DNA of 64,000 bases from Melanocharis versteri (lineage: Eukaryota > Chordata > Aves > Passeriformes > Melanocharitidae). The stretch's first letter is position 1, and every line of letters begins with the position of its first letter. The stretch is taken from positions 14,547 to 78,546 of the forward strand of contig VZTG01007795.1 in the NCBI GenBank assembly GCA_013397845.1, in the 5' to 3' direction. The notes under the pieces are model-generated. The model did not search any database. It saw nothing but the letters and a program-made list of their open reading frames with translations, and was not told the DNA's origin. Positions 49,016 through 61,781 of the stretch are shown here, piece after piece. A program made the translations under genes and the position numbers.

Positions 49016-51361
49016 AATCTGGGAATTCTTTTTATCCTGGGAGTAAAATCCTCATGAAATTCCAGGAATTTTGGAGCAAAAAAATCACGGATTAGATCGG
49101 AGTTGGAAACTTGGAATTGGAGCTGGTGAGGCTTTGATTCATCCCGAAAGCTCCCTAGAATCGAGAGGGAACGACGGAGAAATTTGGGAAAATTCAGTAT
49201 TGGAATGAAACCCAGCCAGCTGTGCTCTGTGCTCACGTAGCTCAGGTGGAATCCCAAAGGCTCCACAGAGCCACACCCCTGCACAATTAATGCAACTCTG
49301 TCCCCAGCACTGTTGCCTTTTTCCAGTCTCCTTTGAAGTATCAGATGTGCCACACAGTAGTGTATTTTTAAGGCTCACAGCTTGCAGATACAGCATTGAT
49401 GTGATACTTTTGTGATATTCAGTGCTTTTACGTCGAGTGTTTTGCCAGACTCACACCATTTCTGTGTCTGGAGAATGTATTTGGATGTGGATGGCTTTGA
49501 ATAACGGGGGAAAACAAAATCAAAAAAGGTGTTCACATAAATGAAAACAATCATATAAGATTAATTGATGGCATACTACTAATTGGTTTTGCCCAGGGGG
49601 AAGAGTAAATATTCTCATTCTGATATTCAAGATGCTAATTTTTTTCTCTAGAGACTGGAGAAATTGGCTAGTTTCACAGTCGGTTTCTCCACTGTACTGC
49701 TCACAGTCCAGGCAGCATCAGCTTTACTTCACTGGAAGTTTCCATTTACGTGGTTTAGCATCAGGGGATGTCTTTGCAGCACTCAAGGGCCTCACTGAAG
49801 TTATCTTAAATGGCACTTTTTTGGCCAAGTCAGCCACATTTCTCAGTATTTGAACCAGCCTCAACTGCTCCAGCACAAACCAGTGCCTTGGCAAAGTAAA
49901 GGCAGAGAGCAACCACTTTCCCTGGTTTATGTGTGGGAGAGAGGATTATTCTGCAGGGTTTGATACAGACAAGATTAGCATATTTTAGACAAAATCCTTT
50001 TTTCCTCCCATTTTTATGTATCCAGACATAATTAGTATCAAGCATGTCCAGGCTCTTCTGGGCCCTGCATTAGGGTTTATGTTTCTTTGTGAATTGTCTG
50101 TTTGTTCCCCACTAAACAGTTAACTTCCCTTTTGTAGGTGGGAAGTCTCCTGGTAGTTGATTAGTACCTGTGATCTTTCATTTAGGAATTACTGAACTGA
50201 TCTATATGGTAATGATGTTCTGCTATTTGCATTTAAATTAGATGAATTATTTATCAACGATCAAACATATCCCTAAAGCATTGCACAGTAGACTTAATAC
50301 TTCATGGGATTTTTTTTTTTTTGCCATTGTCTTGCTTCTTACATCATACATGGGTTTGATCTGTGAACAAAATAATTAGTATTTATGTAGGAAGTCTGTT
50401 GAAATCTCTTACCTTATAAATTAATATTTTTAAAGTCGGTTACGTGTCTGGGTTTAATACCATAATAAGCCTTCTAAACTTTTTTACGGTCTTGTACAGG
50501 CTGGTGAAAAAATGTTTATAACTTATGACTATTTGCTATATTTACCGTGATCAGTAAGATTATCAAGATGCTTATTTGCTTCTTTTGTACACAGCTGATA
50601 AAATGTTTGTGGTTCAAACCAAGGACTGGAAGGTTATGAACTGTAAGAAATAAATGCAGAATTACGTTTGCCACAAATCACTTGAATTGCTCTGCTCATG
50701 TTTGCTTGTATTCTAGTTTTGCTTATGAGACTTTATACACCCACATTCTTAATTTAATACTTCCATTGTACTTCCTTTTATTGACATTCATCTACCCACA
50801 TGTGCATACTAAATTTTTAAAAAACCTGAAGAATATTTTCCTGTGAAGATGTTAAGAACTTCTGAACATTTTTATATTTTTGAATTTTCTTTTCCTTTTT
50901 AAATATATTTCACACCAGTGTGTGGTCCAGATTTGAAACCTGTCAAGGTGAATCATATCTGTTTATAATCTCATTATATGTATCCTGCTAAGGTATGCCC
51001 ACTGTGGAGATTCAACATTGAAAATAAAGAACACTTGCCTATTTAAATTTTAGTTGTCTCAGATGGAGGTGTGCAAGAACCTACCAAAAAAAAGCTACAA
51101 CAACAAAACAAAAAAAAGCAAACAAAAACATGAAGAGAAAGGTTCACATCTGGGAACTTGGGAACTTTTCCCTTTTGGAAGCAAAGTTCATTGAACTTCT
51201 CTGTGGAAAAACCTAAAAAAGAGCTTTTTCTGGCCCGTTTCAGACACAAGGTGCTGGACCAGTCGTGCGTGGTTTGGAGTGGGGATTCCTGGCTGGCCTC
51301 ATGACAGAATTTTCTTCCAGGAAACAGAAGAATTGGTGTAACGGTTAATTTTGTACTGCAG

Positions 51362-51514
51362 GCTGGAAAAATGCGTGGAAGCTAAAGAGGAGCTGGAGGC
51401 AGACCTTTACAGCAGGTTTGTTTTGGTGCTGAATGAAAAGAAGGCAAAGATAAGAAACTTGCAGAAGTTGTTGAGTGAAGCTAAAGAGTCTGCAGTGGAT
51501 GCCAAATGTCCAAG
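51362..51514 (+). CDS. XRCC4: XRCC4 coding exon 4 (coiled coil and ligase IV-binding region, residues 165-215)
   Basis: The acceptor AG is at 51360-51361 and the donor is CCAAG|GTATTT. The exon encodes LEKCVEAKEELEADLY, then RFVLVLNEKKAKIRNLQ, matching human FEKCVSAKEALETDLY and RFILVLNEKKTKIRSL. In human this stretch of the coiled coil (about residues 155-195) is clamped by the linker between the ligase IV BRCT domains. The tail (LLSEAKESAVDAKCP) is more diverged. The exon is phase +2 at both ends and Arg216 is split across the next junction. The open frame runs on past the donor to 51563, but that is intron read-through. Confidence 0.95.
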
Positions 51515-51906
51515 GTATTTGACTTCCCTGGGTTTCTTGGTGTGGTACCTGATGCATATTTGAGTTTAGCTTAGTTCAGTTTCCATTTCCTTGGCCCTGG
51601 GAGTGAGTGGCAGTTCTTCCTGGCTGAGTGCTGGGTTGTCCAAACCAATCCTGGGAGTCATGGAAGAGGAGGATTCTTTCTGGCATCCCTGCAAGCAGCA
51701 GCATATTGCTGAGGGTGCTGTAGCCAAGAAGTGAGTGTTTGATGGATCTGTCCTGTTTTCTGCTGGGCTGCAGTTGATTTTCCAGTCAGATCATGTCCCT
51801 GCCTTTTCCATAGCTGGTAATTCCGTACACATTCTCTCTGAATTATTTAATTCCTTTGGGAAACAGAAATATCTTAATTTCTTTCCCTTCCTTTTGATGT
51901 TTTCAG
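51515..51906 (+). other. XRCC4 short intron between coding exons 4 and 5
   Basis: The intron is 392 bases with a GTATTT donor and a GATGTTTTCAG acceptor. It is the smallest intron in the window and shows no repeats. Confidence 0.9.
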
Positions 51907-52010
51907 GGATAGTATAGCTACTACTCAGATGGTTATAAAGAGAGAAAATGACTATGATGCCAGCACTGATGAGGAAAGTGAAAATCCAGCATGGTCCTCT
52001 CTGCCATCAG
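51907..52010 (+). CDS. XRCC4: XRCC4 coding exon 5 (start of C-terminal tail, residues 216-250)
   Basis: The acceptor is GTTTTCAG at 51906 and the donor is ATCAG|GTAAGA. The exon carries two recognisable tail signals. VIKRE (Lys227) fits the psi-K-x-E SUMO consensus and sits near the place of the human SUMO acceptor Lys210. DYDASTDEESEN (Thr236) matches the human acidic CK2 site at Thr233, whose phosphorylated form binds the FHA domains of PNKP, APTX and APLF. It is the shortest exon and follows an intron of only 392 bases. It ends in phase +1. The rest of the C-terminal tail is not recognisable before 64000. Confidence 0.92.
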
Positions 52011-55000
52011 GTAAGACAGAGAGCATTGTCTTTGTGTGATATCACAGACAGGCTTTATGTGAATAAACCTTAAGGAAGGCAGAATACTACCTGACAGATT
52101 GCTCTGTGACAAGCCAGCCAGCAGGCCTTAAAAATACCTCTCCCGAAGCAGAGTACAATACTGGCATTTTCAAATTAGAGAGGGGAGGTTTAAAAGCGTG
52201 TTGCACGAGTGAAGGCACTGTCATTTCTTGCAAAGTGACAAATTACACACTTTGCAGGGCTAATGACAGTCTAACAGTATCTGAACCATCAACAACTCCA
52301 TTTTAAATTCTAGGAATCATGATGTGTGTGCCATGATTGATAAAGTGTAAAAGGTGGCTCCTGACAGTTTCAATAGTGTTTAAAAAGGAGAAAGAGAGGA
52401 GGTTTAACAGCTATAAAAAGAGCTGTGTGCATAAATGGAATGAAAATGTATTTATAGCAGAATCCACTTTAATTTGTCAGAGAATTTTTGGCCTTGTGAA
52501 GATGCTCATGAAACTTAATCTGACAAATTCTTCCAGGAGTAGAGCCTTGTAAAAGTGTGTGGGATGCAGTGATGGCCCATTATACAGTACAAGATATTTA
52601 ACTGTGAATCAGAATTTTGGCATGTTTGTGATAAACTAGTGGGAATACAAGGGGAAAATGCTATCAGAGTTTCAAAACTGCCTTGATAGTTGTAATATGT
52701 ATAGATATATACACATATGAGTATAAAAATACATACATAAACTTCCCTTCAGGTCTGCGAAGTTTGCTATGGGTTCTCTCACTGGAGCTTTTTGTTTCCA
52801 CCATAGGTAAAGGTAATCCAGACAACAATGTGTTCCTGTAAAACAGCAATTTTCTGTGCACATTGGGAGCCAGGAGTGTTCCAGACCCTGTTGCCAGTGG
52901 CAAACAGCTTTGTCACTCCTGTGGGCCTGTTTGCTGAGGAACTTCTGGCTTTATATAAAGTAGGCAGAGCTCCAGACAAGTGGAGGAAACTGTGATCACG
53001 GAAAGAAATCATTTAATGTTGCACTGTGCTCTCCAGAAGTCTTTGCTGTCAGTTCAGACAACATGATGAGAAATACTTTGTTTTGTGAAAAGGCAAGGAA
53101 GAGAGGAAGGTGTGGAGTGTTCTTCTAAATTCAGTGGGGCATAACTAGCTCAGTGAGAGTTTTGAGACAGAGATGTGTATTTAATAATGAAAACAACACC
53201 CACTGCCCTGCTCAAGCAATCATGAGGGACTGATCAGTGTTACAGGAAAATACACCAACGGTGTTTTTATTGGAATTGCAAACAGAAAATGTGCTTTCTT
53301 TTGCCTTTGAGGGATGCAAATCTCAGGGTTTTGGTCCTGACTGGAAGAGTTCAGATGCAAAATTTGCACCTAGCATGAAGACTATATATCTCTTAGTCCA
53401 TCATTGTATTTCTTTTCCTTTTGGAATTGAAATGTCATTGCTGGAGTCAATGAGAATTAGAAGATCATTCAGGTAATTTTTAGTAGATATTGGTGAGACC
53501 CACAATCAAGAGAGAAGATCATAATTAAAAAACTTCTTTGAAGGAAAGTGAAGGCAAGTGTGTGTGTATGCACACGTAGATGCACAGTAAAAATGCATTT
53601 GTACGTGTGCATGTCCAAATAATTCACTATTAATTGAAAAAGCAGCAGTGCTCAGCAGGTGATTTGGTTTGTGTTGGGAGGGGAAAACCAGGGGTGGTTC
53701 CATTGCAGCATAATTCTGTTCTAGCAACTCATGGGGATGTGGCACAGAAGCTGTGAAACCCAGACATTGCAAAATCAGCAAAAAAAAATCAGGAGTTGTT
53801 GAACTGCAGAGTTTAAAACTCTGCCTGGAGGTTTTTCTTAGCCACCAATAATTGTTCTTCTCCCAGAATTTTTGAGGCACTGAGGGTATTCCAGTGGATT
53901 TGGAAGAAAAACCTGCTGAAGTTTATTAAAAGACAATTGAATGACATATTAGTTATCAGTCTGGTGTTGATCCGATGCAAATATTGTAACAAGACCCAAT
54001 AAAGAAAAATATTAAGAAAGTGAGTAAGAATGATTAATTTCTATCTGCAGAAAGGGGCAGAATCTGGAGCCTAAAGGTTTACCTAAAATTTCTTCTTTTT
54101 TTGGCATTTCCAGTACTATTTGTAGGTATGATTTATGGCTTGCTTTCTCACAACAGTTTCTGCTTCATAGGTTAAAGCAAAGATCAGCTGAAACATGCTT
54201 GTTTTTGTCTTGCCTATACACTGATGTAGTTAATGCTTTGTATTGTAAAGGAAGAAATTGAAATTGAATTAATAAGCATTTTTAATGTGCTCAGAAAAAC
54301 AGCCGATAAGAATTACACCCCTTAGAAATAGTACAACATATATAAATAATAATAAATTCATAAATAGTACTGTATGTATTGATTCTATACAAGAGCTTTG
54401 CCCGTCATGCCATGAGCATGGGGGGGATTTATTTGAAATATTGTTTAGGGCTGTGCATGTGAGGCTGAGAAAGGCACAGAACTCCAGCTCTCACTGCAGT
54501 TTAATAAATTCTGAGGCAGCAGCTACAGATGACGTGTCAGGTGCTTGAAATGCCTGTGACCTCCTGCTTGAGAGAGGGAGGAAATCCTCCTCCTGTTCTT
54601 CATGGATGGGGTGTCAGGAATGTTTCTCAGGAGCAGGACGGGTTGTTTTTGGTTTGTATTGAGGTTTTTGCTCCAGGGTTGGTGAGATTCTGTCTGAGTT
54701 ACCAAACCCTGGTGTAGTTGTTGTTTTCTCTACTTGTGCTTCAAGAAAGTTCCCCCATCTGAAGCAGACCTGGAATACCACAGGAGGTGTGGAGTGGGAT
54801 AAGGCTGTGGTTCTCCTCATATGCTGGTGCCAACTGGGCACAATTGTTCATTAAGGGGAAGAAAAACAACACAAACCCCTGAAACTGCCAGTCTGTGTTT
54901 CTCTTAGCCCGCAGGAGCAACTGGTTGATTCAGCACGATGCCACCACACTGATGCAAGATGTTTCTGTCATTTTTGGTTGCAGAAACACTTATTCTGGTT

Positions 55001-55055
55001 AAGGACAACCCAGCTGTTACTGATTCCTCTTTCTGCCCCTCTGCGCTGAATTTCA

Positions 55056-55093
55056 CTGGTTTTGTTTACTCCAGCTGGTTTTGTTTACTCCAT
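55056..55093. repeat. 19-bp tandem duplication
   Basis: CTGGTTTTGTTTACTCCAG at 55056-55074 is followed by CTGGTTTTGTTTACTCCAT at 55075-55093. It differs only in the last base. Confidence 0.92.
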
Positions 55094-55959
55094 TCTTCCT
55101 AGGGATCTTGAAATGACAGTATCAGACTGATAAATCATAATTTGGTGTCAGGCTTGGCAGTCATGGCTTTGTCCTGCAAATCAGACCCATTTATTAAGAA
55201 GAATGCTTTGGTGGTCCACGTGTCAGGAGGCTTTTAAAACATGAGCAAGGATGGGATCATTCCCCCTCTCTGCTGCTTTCCCAGGAGCTTGAAAGGTAGA
55301 TGGAGGGTAACAGTTTACTCTTCACAGTGCTTGGAAAGTGACCAGAAAAGAGAATATTACTCCTCCTCCCAGGTATATGACAAAACTGCAGGGAATGATT
55401 TAATTATTGAAATCTATTGTAGATACGAAGGATAACATAGCAGGTGGGATGTAAGGAATGGAAGAAATTATTTTATGATTTATTATTGTTATTTTCAGTT
55501 ATAAATGCTATTACATGTGTCTTCCTCTGGACAAAACAAGGCTGCTGTGCACCAATTTACAGTCAGCTTGCATCCTATTTTGTTTTCTCTTGTCCCTAAA
55601 TTCTTTAGCTGTATTTCACATTATAATTGGTAGAAGTTACTTCTCCTTAGGGTGAGGAGGGATCTCATGATCAGCCCTGTTGGATCCAATAAAATTTTAC
55701 GATCTCTGTTTCTTGCCGAGGTGTGTGGAGGTATTCCACATTTCCCCAGACATTCAGTGCCCGCTCTTTTCTGCGTGTTTGATGGCGAGGACAGGTTCAG
55801 AATTGGTTGTAATAAACCCTCTGCAGAGCCCACAGTAAATAAGAGCAAGCACCTTACCATCTCCACTGCCTCACGATGCAAATGTTCTCACCCCCTCCAG
55901 TCAAGCTCCTGCCCTGGGGATTGTGTGTTGTGCCCTCAGGACTCTGTGGCCCTTTAAAT

Positions 55960-56240
55960 TTAATTAGCTCTCCTGTGTAGTCCAATCCACCGATGGCTTG
56001 GTGCTGCTGGTTAATGAGCTTTGATCAAAGTTAATAATAATAAAAAAAAGCCTGTTGTAGCAGCACCCGGCTGTGCTGCGCAGTTAAAGTTCCATCTGCG
56101 AAGGCTTCTCTTTAAAACTCTGTTTTCAAGGAGTTTTAGTGCTCAGCCATTTTAATTTACCTCAGGCTTAATTTATTTCTCTTTTTGTCAGGCTGTAATT
56201 GAAAATGGTTCATCCCAAGGAATAATCTCATTTTGCTTTC
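55960..56240. promoter_or_regulatory. Motif-rich block with a palindromic TCF/LEF-type site
   Basis: CTTTGATCAAAG at 56019-56030 is a perfect 12-base palindrome made of two overlapping TCF/LEF cores. It is flanked by TTAAT on the left and TTAAT on the right. Further TAAT-type cores occur at 55958-55968 (TTTAATTAG) and near 56150-56200. Confidence 0.3.
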
Positions 56241-57644
56241 CCTTAAAGCTATAGATACCCTTTTCTTTTTTCTCCCCCCTGAAACGTGATACTGATTTTT
56301 TCCCCCCCACAACCTGATGGTTTTATGCTTCTGAAATACTTGTGGTTGCCAAACTGGTTTCCCTCTATGTTGTACCAGATGCCATGGTCAAAATGCATTT
56401 ACAGTACAAGTATGAAGATGTTCCCTGCCCCTTCAAAATCCTGTTGTGAGTGTTGCTCTAAGAGGGTTTTACAACATATTACTTTGACATTTTTCTATGA
56501 AAATTATCAAAATTGCTTTTATCTCTGCATACATCTTCTTACTTCATGCTTCAGCTTATACAGTGATGCAGCTGGATGTGGTTGCCCCAAAATGAGTCAT
56601 TATTCAGTGAAATTATATAAGTGACAGAGTCAGATTTATGCTTTGCTAAGACTGTTGGAAGTTTGGTGATTGATCAAAAAATTAGAGCAGCTAATGATCA
56701 CATTGCAGGTTAGGTGCAACAATATTGATTAATATAAAATCTAAAAATGTTTGTCATTGTATTATCCACATACTACTAAATGTTACACATGGGAGAACTT
56801 TATTTCCTTAGTGAGTTGTAAAATCTTTGGAAGTGCAGTTTAATTTCTGCATAAATCATCAAATTAACTGTCTTTATTATACTTAAGTTAAATTGTAAGA
56901 CACTAATTTTAGAATAATTTTCAGACCAAGCTGGTGATTCCAAGCTTGATGCACACCCATGATTACTGTGTTGATTTTTTTTCTCCTCAACTGAAAAACC
57001 AGGGTAATTCCAACAGTTCAGTAATGTGCACTTTGAACAGAAGTGGAATTGTTTCATTTTTGTGGGGTAGAGGGATGTTAATATATTCATACAAAGGAGA
57101 ATAAATAAATAAAGTTCAAGTTCTTAAATAAATAAATCAAAATCAAGTCCATTAATGAAGCAGTACCTTCATAAATGTTATCTGCTCCCATGAATAAACG
57201 TTTCCCAACCTTCTTTTGACACCCGTTTGTAGAGAATTTAACTCCCCAGTTGCGAAACTGCAACATCAGTTGTGCTGGAGCTGTGCCACATCAGCTCTGC
57301 TCTGCCTCACCCTCCTCCAGTCCACAGCTGAGGAGCCACTGCTTATCAGGTGAGCAGGAAACTCCTGCCAGCCCTCAGCAACCTGCCAGGGGCAATCCCC
57401 ATTCCAGCTTTTGTTCCTCCTTTAATCCACAGTCCCTGTATTTGTTTAGCACCCAGGGTAATGGTCCTCTTGGGATCTGGTGGAATTAAAGGACCTGGCA
57501 GGGGTTATTTTTATTACACCAAAACATTCTTCAATACTTGTATTATGGACCACTGGAATGACTGAATTCAGTGCACAGTGAAATGCAAGCCTGCCCAGAA
57601 AACCTCTGTCACACGATTTCATTTTGAAATTAATCCTCCTGCTC

Positions 57645-57802
57645 TCCCAGTCTCTCCCAGCCCCAGTGTCCAGCCTGGCCTTGGGCACTGCCAGGGATCC
57701 AGGGGCAGCCACAGCTGCTCGGGGCACCCTGTGCCAGGGCCTGCCCACCCTCCCAGGGAACAATTCCTGCCCAATATCCCACCCATCCCTGCCCTCTGGC
57801 AG
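57645..57802 (-). mobile_element. CR1 LINE internal fragment, antisense, missing its 3' tail
   Basis: From CTCTCCCAGCCCCAGTGTCC to CCCACCCATCCCTGCCCTCT it is nearly identical to the matching part of the 25550 copy. The conserved tail and octamers, which should lie to its left, are absent. This is unlike ordinary CR1 insertions, which are 5'-truncated but keep their 3' end. Confidence 0.88.
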
Positions 57803-60800
57803 TTGTAATTCGGAGAGGAAGAAAGAGCATCAAAAATATTTAGGTATATTTCATGATAGGCTGAAAACAAGATAATTCGCGTGCAAACAACACAGCGCAT
57901 TTGCATGCCCTTCTTGAAAATACGTCTGTACTTTAGAAGAGTTGACATTTGGTTTAGTACTGTTGGCTCTTGCAGAGAAGGATCCTTTCCGCAAGGAGAA
58001 GTATTGATTCTTGAGGAGGAAAGGTTCCTGAAAGGGTGATGATCCTAAACCTTGGGTTAAAAGCCCTTTTTGTCAGCTGGGGAATAGGCTGCCTGTCAGT
58101 GCCAGCCAACAAACCCTGGGTGCTGCAGGTGCTGGCACACCAGGGAGCAGCACATTCCAGCAGAGCTTGCTGTCACCTGTGGCTGTTCCACACTCTACAG
58201 CAGCTCTTTTGATGCTGAGCTGAGTATTTTGTCAGCTGCCTTCTCAAACTCCACATTTCTTGTGCGTTTTGGGCGGGCTGGTGGGGAGTCAGGCAGTGGG
58301 CAGTTCCCAGTGCTGGGTGCACACACCAGTTTATTTTCTGTTTGGAGTGTGGCTCTCCCTGCAAGGGCACTTGCTCTGGCCACCTGTGCAACTCACTGCC
58401 ATAATTATCTTAATGACTTCCCAGCTGTATTGCAGTGTGTCATCCCAGCAAACAGCCTGTCTTGATTAAAAGCTGCCTCTCTCAAGATTGCGCTAAGCCC
58501 TGTGGTTGTTCCCTTGATTTATTGCTTTTCCAGGTTGAAGCATGCATCCTTGTTTTTAACTGGAGGTTTTCTCAGCCAGGCTGCACCCTGTGGGTCTGGT
58601 GGCTCTTTGCTGGATTTGAGAGTTGGTTTCCCTGTTTGGTTTTGCTTCCTGTAGCTGTTTTTTTTTGCCTTTAAGCCCAGTGAAAACTTGATGGGAAACA
58701 GATTTTACACCTAAGGAAATGTCAAAATCATCACACTGTCTGAAATAGGAATAGAAAAACTGTTTTATTTTAATCCTTTAAAACAGCTTTGATTAAGAAG
58801 AAGGAAATCTTTTTGCCCCACCTAAAAGTCAGGAATGTAATACTCCCATAAACTTTTTTGTTACTTATTCCCTCCTCCTCTACTGTCCTGCTTATTTTAC
58901 TGGATATTTTTGTTATTTATGTCCATCTCAGGTAAAAGGTACTGTCCTGAAGGCACCTTCCTATGTGTCCTTAAGCTTTTATTCTTAAAGTGGCACATAG
59001 ATCAGTCTGAAAGACACCGAGGGCGAGGTGATAAAATTGTACTAGAAAAATCTGCGTTACTCAGTGGGAACCCTAAATAGTGGCACTGAACTGATACACA
59101 AATTCCACATGAATCAGTTGGCGTGTCGCCAGACTTCCTTGAAAGCAGAGGTTTTTTTGTCAGTCATTGTATTGGAAGGCTGAGAAGTTTCTTTTCATCT
59201 TTAGGATGAAAGGCTCTTCTCAAGGACCCTTTTCCTCAATAACCATAATGCTGCATACGTCACATACACAAGTTTCATGCAGAATATTAGAAATTCGTGA
59301 AACTTGGAAGGGGGAAAAATGGCTTTAAAATAATCCAGAGAAAATAGGCCAATGGCATCTGTAGTTACTACTCTGGATTTTGTTGTGCATTTTTGTGTAT
59401 TCTGCTTGGTTTTGAAGGTTAACCTGAACTTGTTGCTTTATGTACAGCAGGCCAGGTGATCTCATAAGGAAGCTCTCAGTTACACATCCTCTGTTCAGGC
59501 AGGTCAAACATGAAGTTACACACTCTAAAAGACAGCTTTCCCATCTGTGATCTGATAGAGGGGAGATCTTTTCAAGGCTGGAGCTGTCAGCAGCATCTTA
59601 TTGGGTTTTTTTGTCTTTTTTTACTTACTCTATAAATTAAAAGTAATAAAGGGTATAATGCCAAAGCAAAAGTACTGTAAACTCTGAGTGTTGCTTTTTT
59701 TAATTGTGTGGAAAGAGAACCCAACATATATGAAACAGGGTGGGTATATTTCCTCATACATACAAATACCTCATTCATTTACTTTTTTTAATATCTGATT
59801 AATTTGACTCTGTTAGGACATATAAAACATGACACCTGTTAACCCTCTGGAGAGAGTAAAATTCATGAGGTTCAGACCTTTACATTTATATTTAGGAAAA
59901 CAGGTGCAAAACTCACTCTGGGTGGGCATCCTGAATATGACTCTCCTCTCTTACAAACTGAAGATCTGACTTTTGTTTAAAAAGGGTAAATTTAAATAAA
60001 AATTTGCACACAGATGGGTTCATCTTGCTGCAGTTTTCATTTCCATTTCACAGGTCTTTACCTAGTGACAGCTTTGCTCCTGTTCCTGTGAGTTGATAGG
60101 TGTGATTGTGATCACCTGGGACCAATCACACTGAAGTCATTGGGCTCTCTTTTAAATTCCTCCCAAATTTAAACCCAGTAATTCACTTTTCCAGAGAAGG
60201 TATCCCTGTAGTCAAGATCCCTTGTAGCTTATAAAAATGTCAGTAATAACTCATTTATAACTCATTACCGATTCTGTCAGTGTGTAAAAAAGGCACAATA
60301 TCACTGTTCATGCAAACAGAAATTTGGATGCTCTGTAAGCAGCTCAGAACATATTGTCCTAGAAATCTGGATATCTAAATATAAATTAAGTGACCATCTT
60401 TAATTGTCTTTTTTTTTAATAGAATGTGGGGTAAAATATAGACCTCGTTGTGTAGATGTGAATTGTGTCAAAAGCGTAATTAAAATTTTAAAAAAGTTAC
60501 ATTACCAGACATTTGTATGTACCAGTATTTTTGAATATATTAAGAATATAATAAAAACTAAAAATTGGCATTTATTGCGTGATAGATTTTCTTAGCCTCT
60601 CTTTGCTAGGTGACTGCCTCAATCATTTGAAAGCCACAATCAAAATAAATTAGTCTTCAGTGTTGATGTCCATGGCAGAAAACCAGTTTACTATGCCTAT
60701 TTCAAATGATTTCCACTTGCCAGAGTATTCCTTTGTTCAGTTTGAGAGGAGAGTTTGTTTTTTATTTAATAAAGGTACAAAACTTCCTCAGCACAGAGGT

Positions 60801-61758
60801 GAATAGGCAGCTCTTTGGTAGCTGTGCTGATAGGTAAAAATCTCAGCTTTCAAGATTGACCAAAGTAATTTCCATGATTTAATGGGTTAATCCGTCAGTA
60901 GCTTGGAAAGAAAGTGGATGTAACTGGTTCAGGCAAGACCAAAAGTCTTAGTTTTTGTCTCTGTAATGAACCTGTTTGTTTCAGTGGGAGAAATAAACTC
61001 AGCTTGTAGGAGAACACCTTGGAGCAGGGCTTTGTCCCAGGTGAGACTGGATCTTCCAGGTGTGCTCACCTGGCTGCGAGATTGTCCCTGCTTATACAGC
61101 CCCCAGATTTCCCTCTGCTGATCCTGCAACTGTCTCCAGTTCCATACAGGAAGAGCAGGGTTTATTTGGGATTAGCCATGCTGTGAGCTGTTTTCTCAGT
61201 CAGGAAGGAAACCCAGCTCTTTAATTTATAGCCAGGTGCTGGATTCTCACAAGGATACTCATTACCTGGGTTCCTGGGAGAGAAGGGTCAGGTCAGGAGT
61301 ATCTGGTTGCCAGCAATTTCCTGAAGACCTTTCCTGGTTAACCTGTCTGTAATCCCCAGGGGTTCTTTCAGGGGGTGATGTTGGCATTCTGGCACTCTCC
61401 AGTGGGTTATTTGAATTTTGTCCCACCATCTCCGCGTGGTGTGAATGCACCTCATCTGCTGAAAGCTTCGAAGTAATTAAAAAAATAAAAAAGAGAAATT
61501 CTAAATATAAAATAAAGCTGTTGTGTACTCCCTGCTTGATTGTTTACTTTGTTACACCTCAACAAATATTAACTTCTCTAGTTAGGCATGAAATTTGCTC
61601 TGCTTCAGGAGCAGTATCATTAACTAAATGGCTCACTAGTAGCTCATTGCTCCTGCAGGAAGCATCAAAACATTTTGGGTGCAATCTTCGAAGTCTAGCA
61701 AGACTTGGAGAATTTTGAGGAAGGTGGCATGTTCTTTCGTTGGTTTCGGTGGGTTTGG

Positions 61759-61781
61759 TTTTTGTTTTGTTTTGTTTTGTT
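61759..61781. repeat. TTTTG pentanucleotide microsatellite
   Basis: Four TTTTG units follow a GGTTT-rich lead-in. Confidence 0.88.

Larger units (their letters stand above)
46484..51361 (+). other. XRCC4 intron between coding exons 3 and 4
   Basis: The intron is 4,878 bases with GT at 46484 and AG at 51360-51361. It contains a T/G low-complexity stretch and GTTT run near 47310-47380, a long TG repeat, a sense-orientation CR1 3' end at 47936-48060, and an ATTCC/GGAAT-rich patch at 48960-49210. From 49650 to 51350 it is AT-rich with nothing recognisable. Confidence 0.85.
1283..52010 (+). other. XRCC4: XRCC4 gene, partial (5 coding exons seen; 5' and 3' ends outside the window)
   Basis: XRCC4 is a nuclear non-homologous end-joining protein. 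It dimerises, stabilises and recruits DNA ligase IV, and forms filaments with XLF (NHEJ1). Five exons on the + strand translate into a continuous protein that I recognise as XRCC4 by comparison with the human protein from memory. Exon phases are compatible throughout (ends at +1, 0, +2, +2, +1), and each internal boundary has AG before the exon and GT after it. The joined coding length is 751 bases, that is 250 codons plus one base. Human XRCC4 is about 334-336 residues, so about a quarter is missing at the C-terminus. No CpG-rich promoter is visible before 1283, so transcription presumably starts left of the window. Confidence 0.95.
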
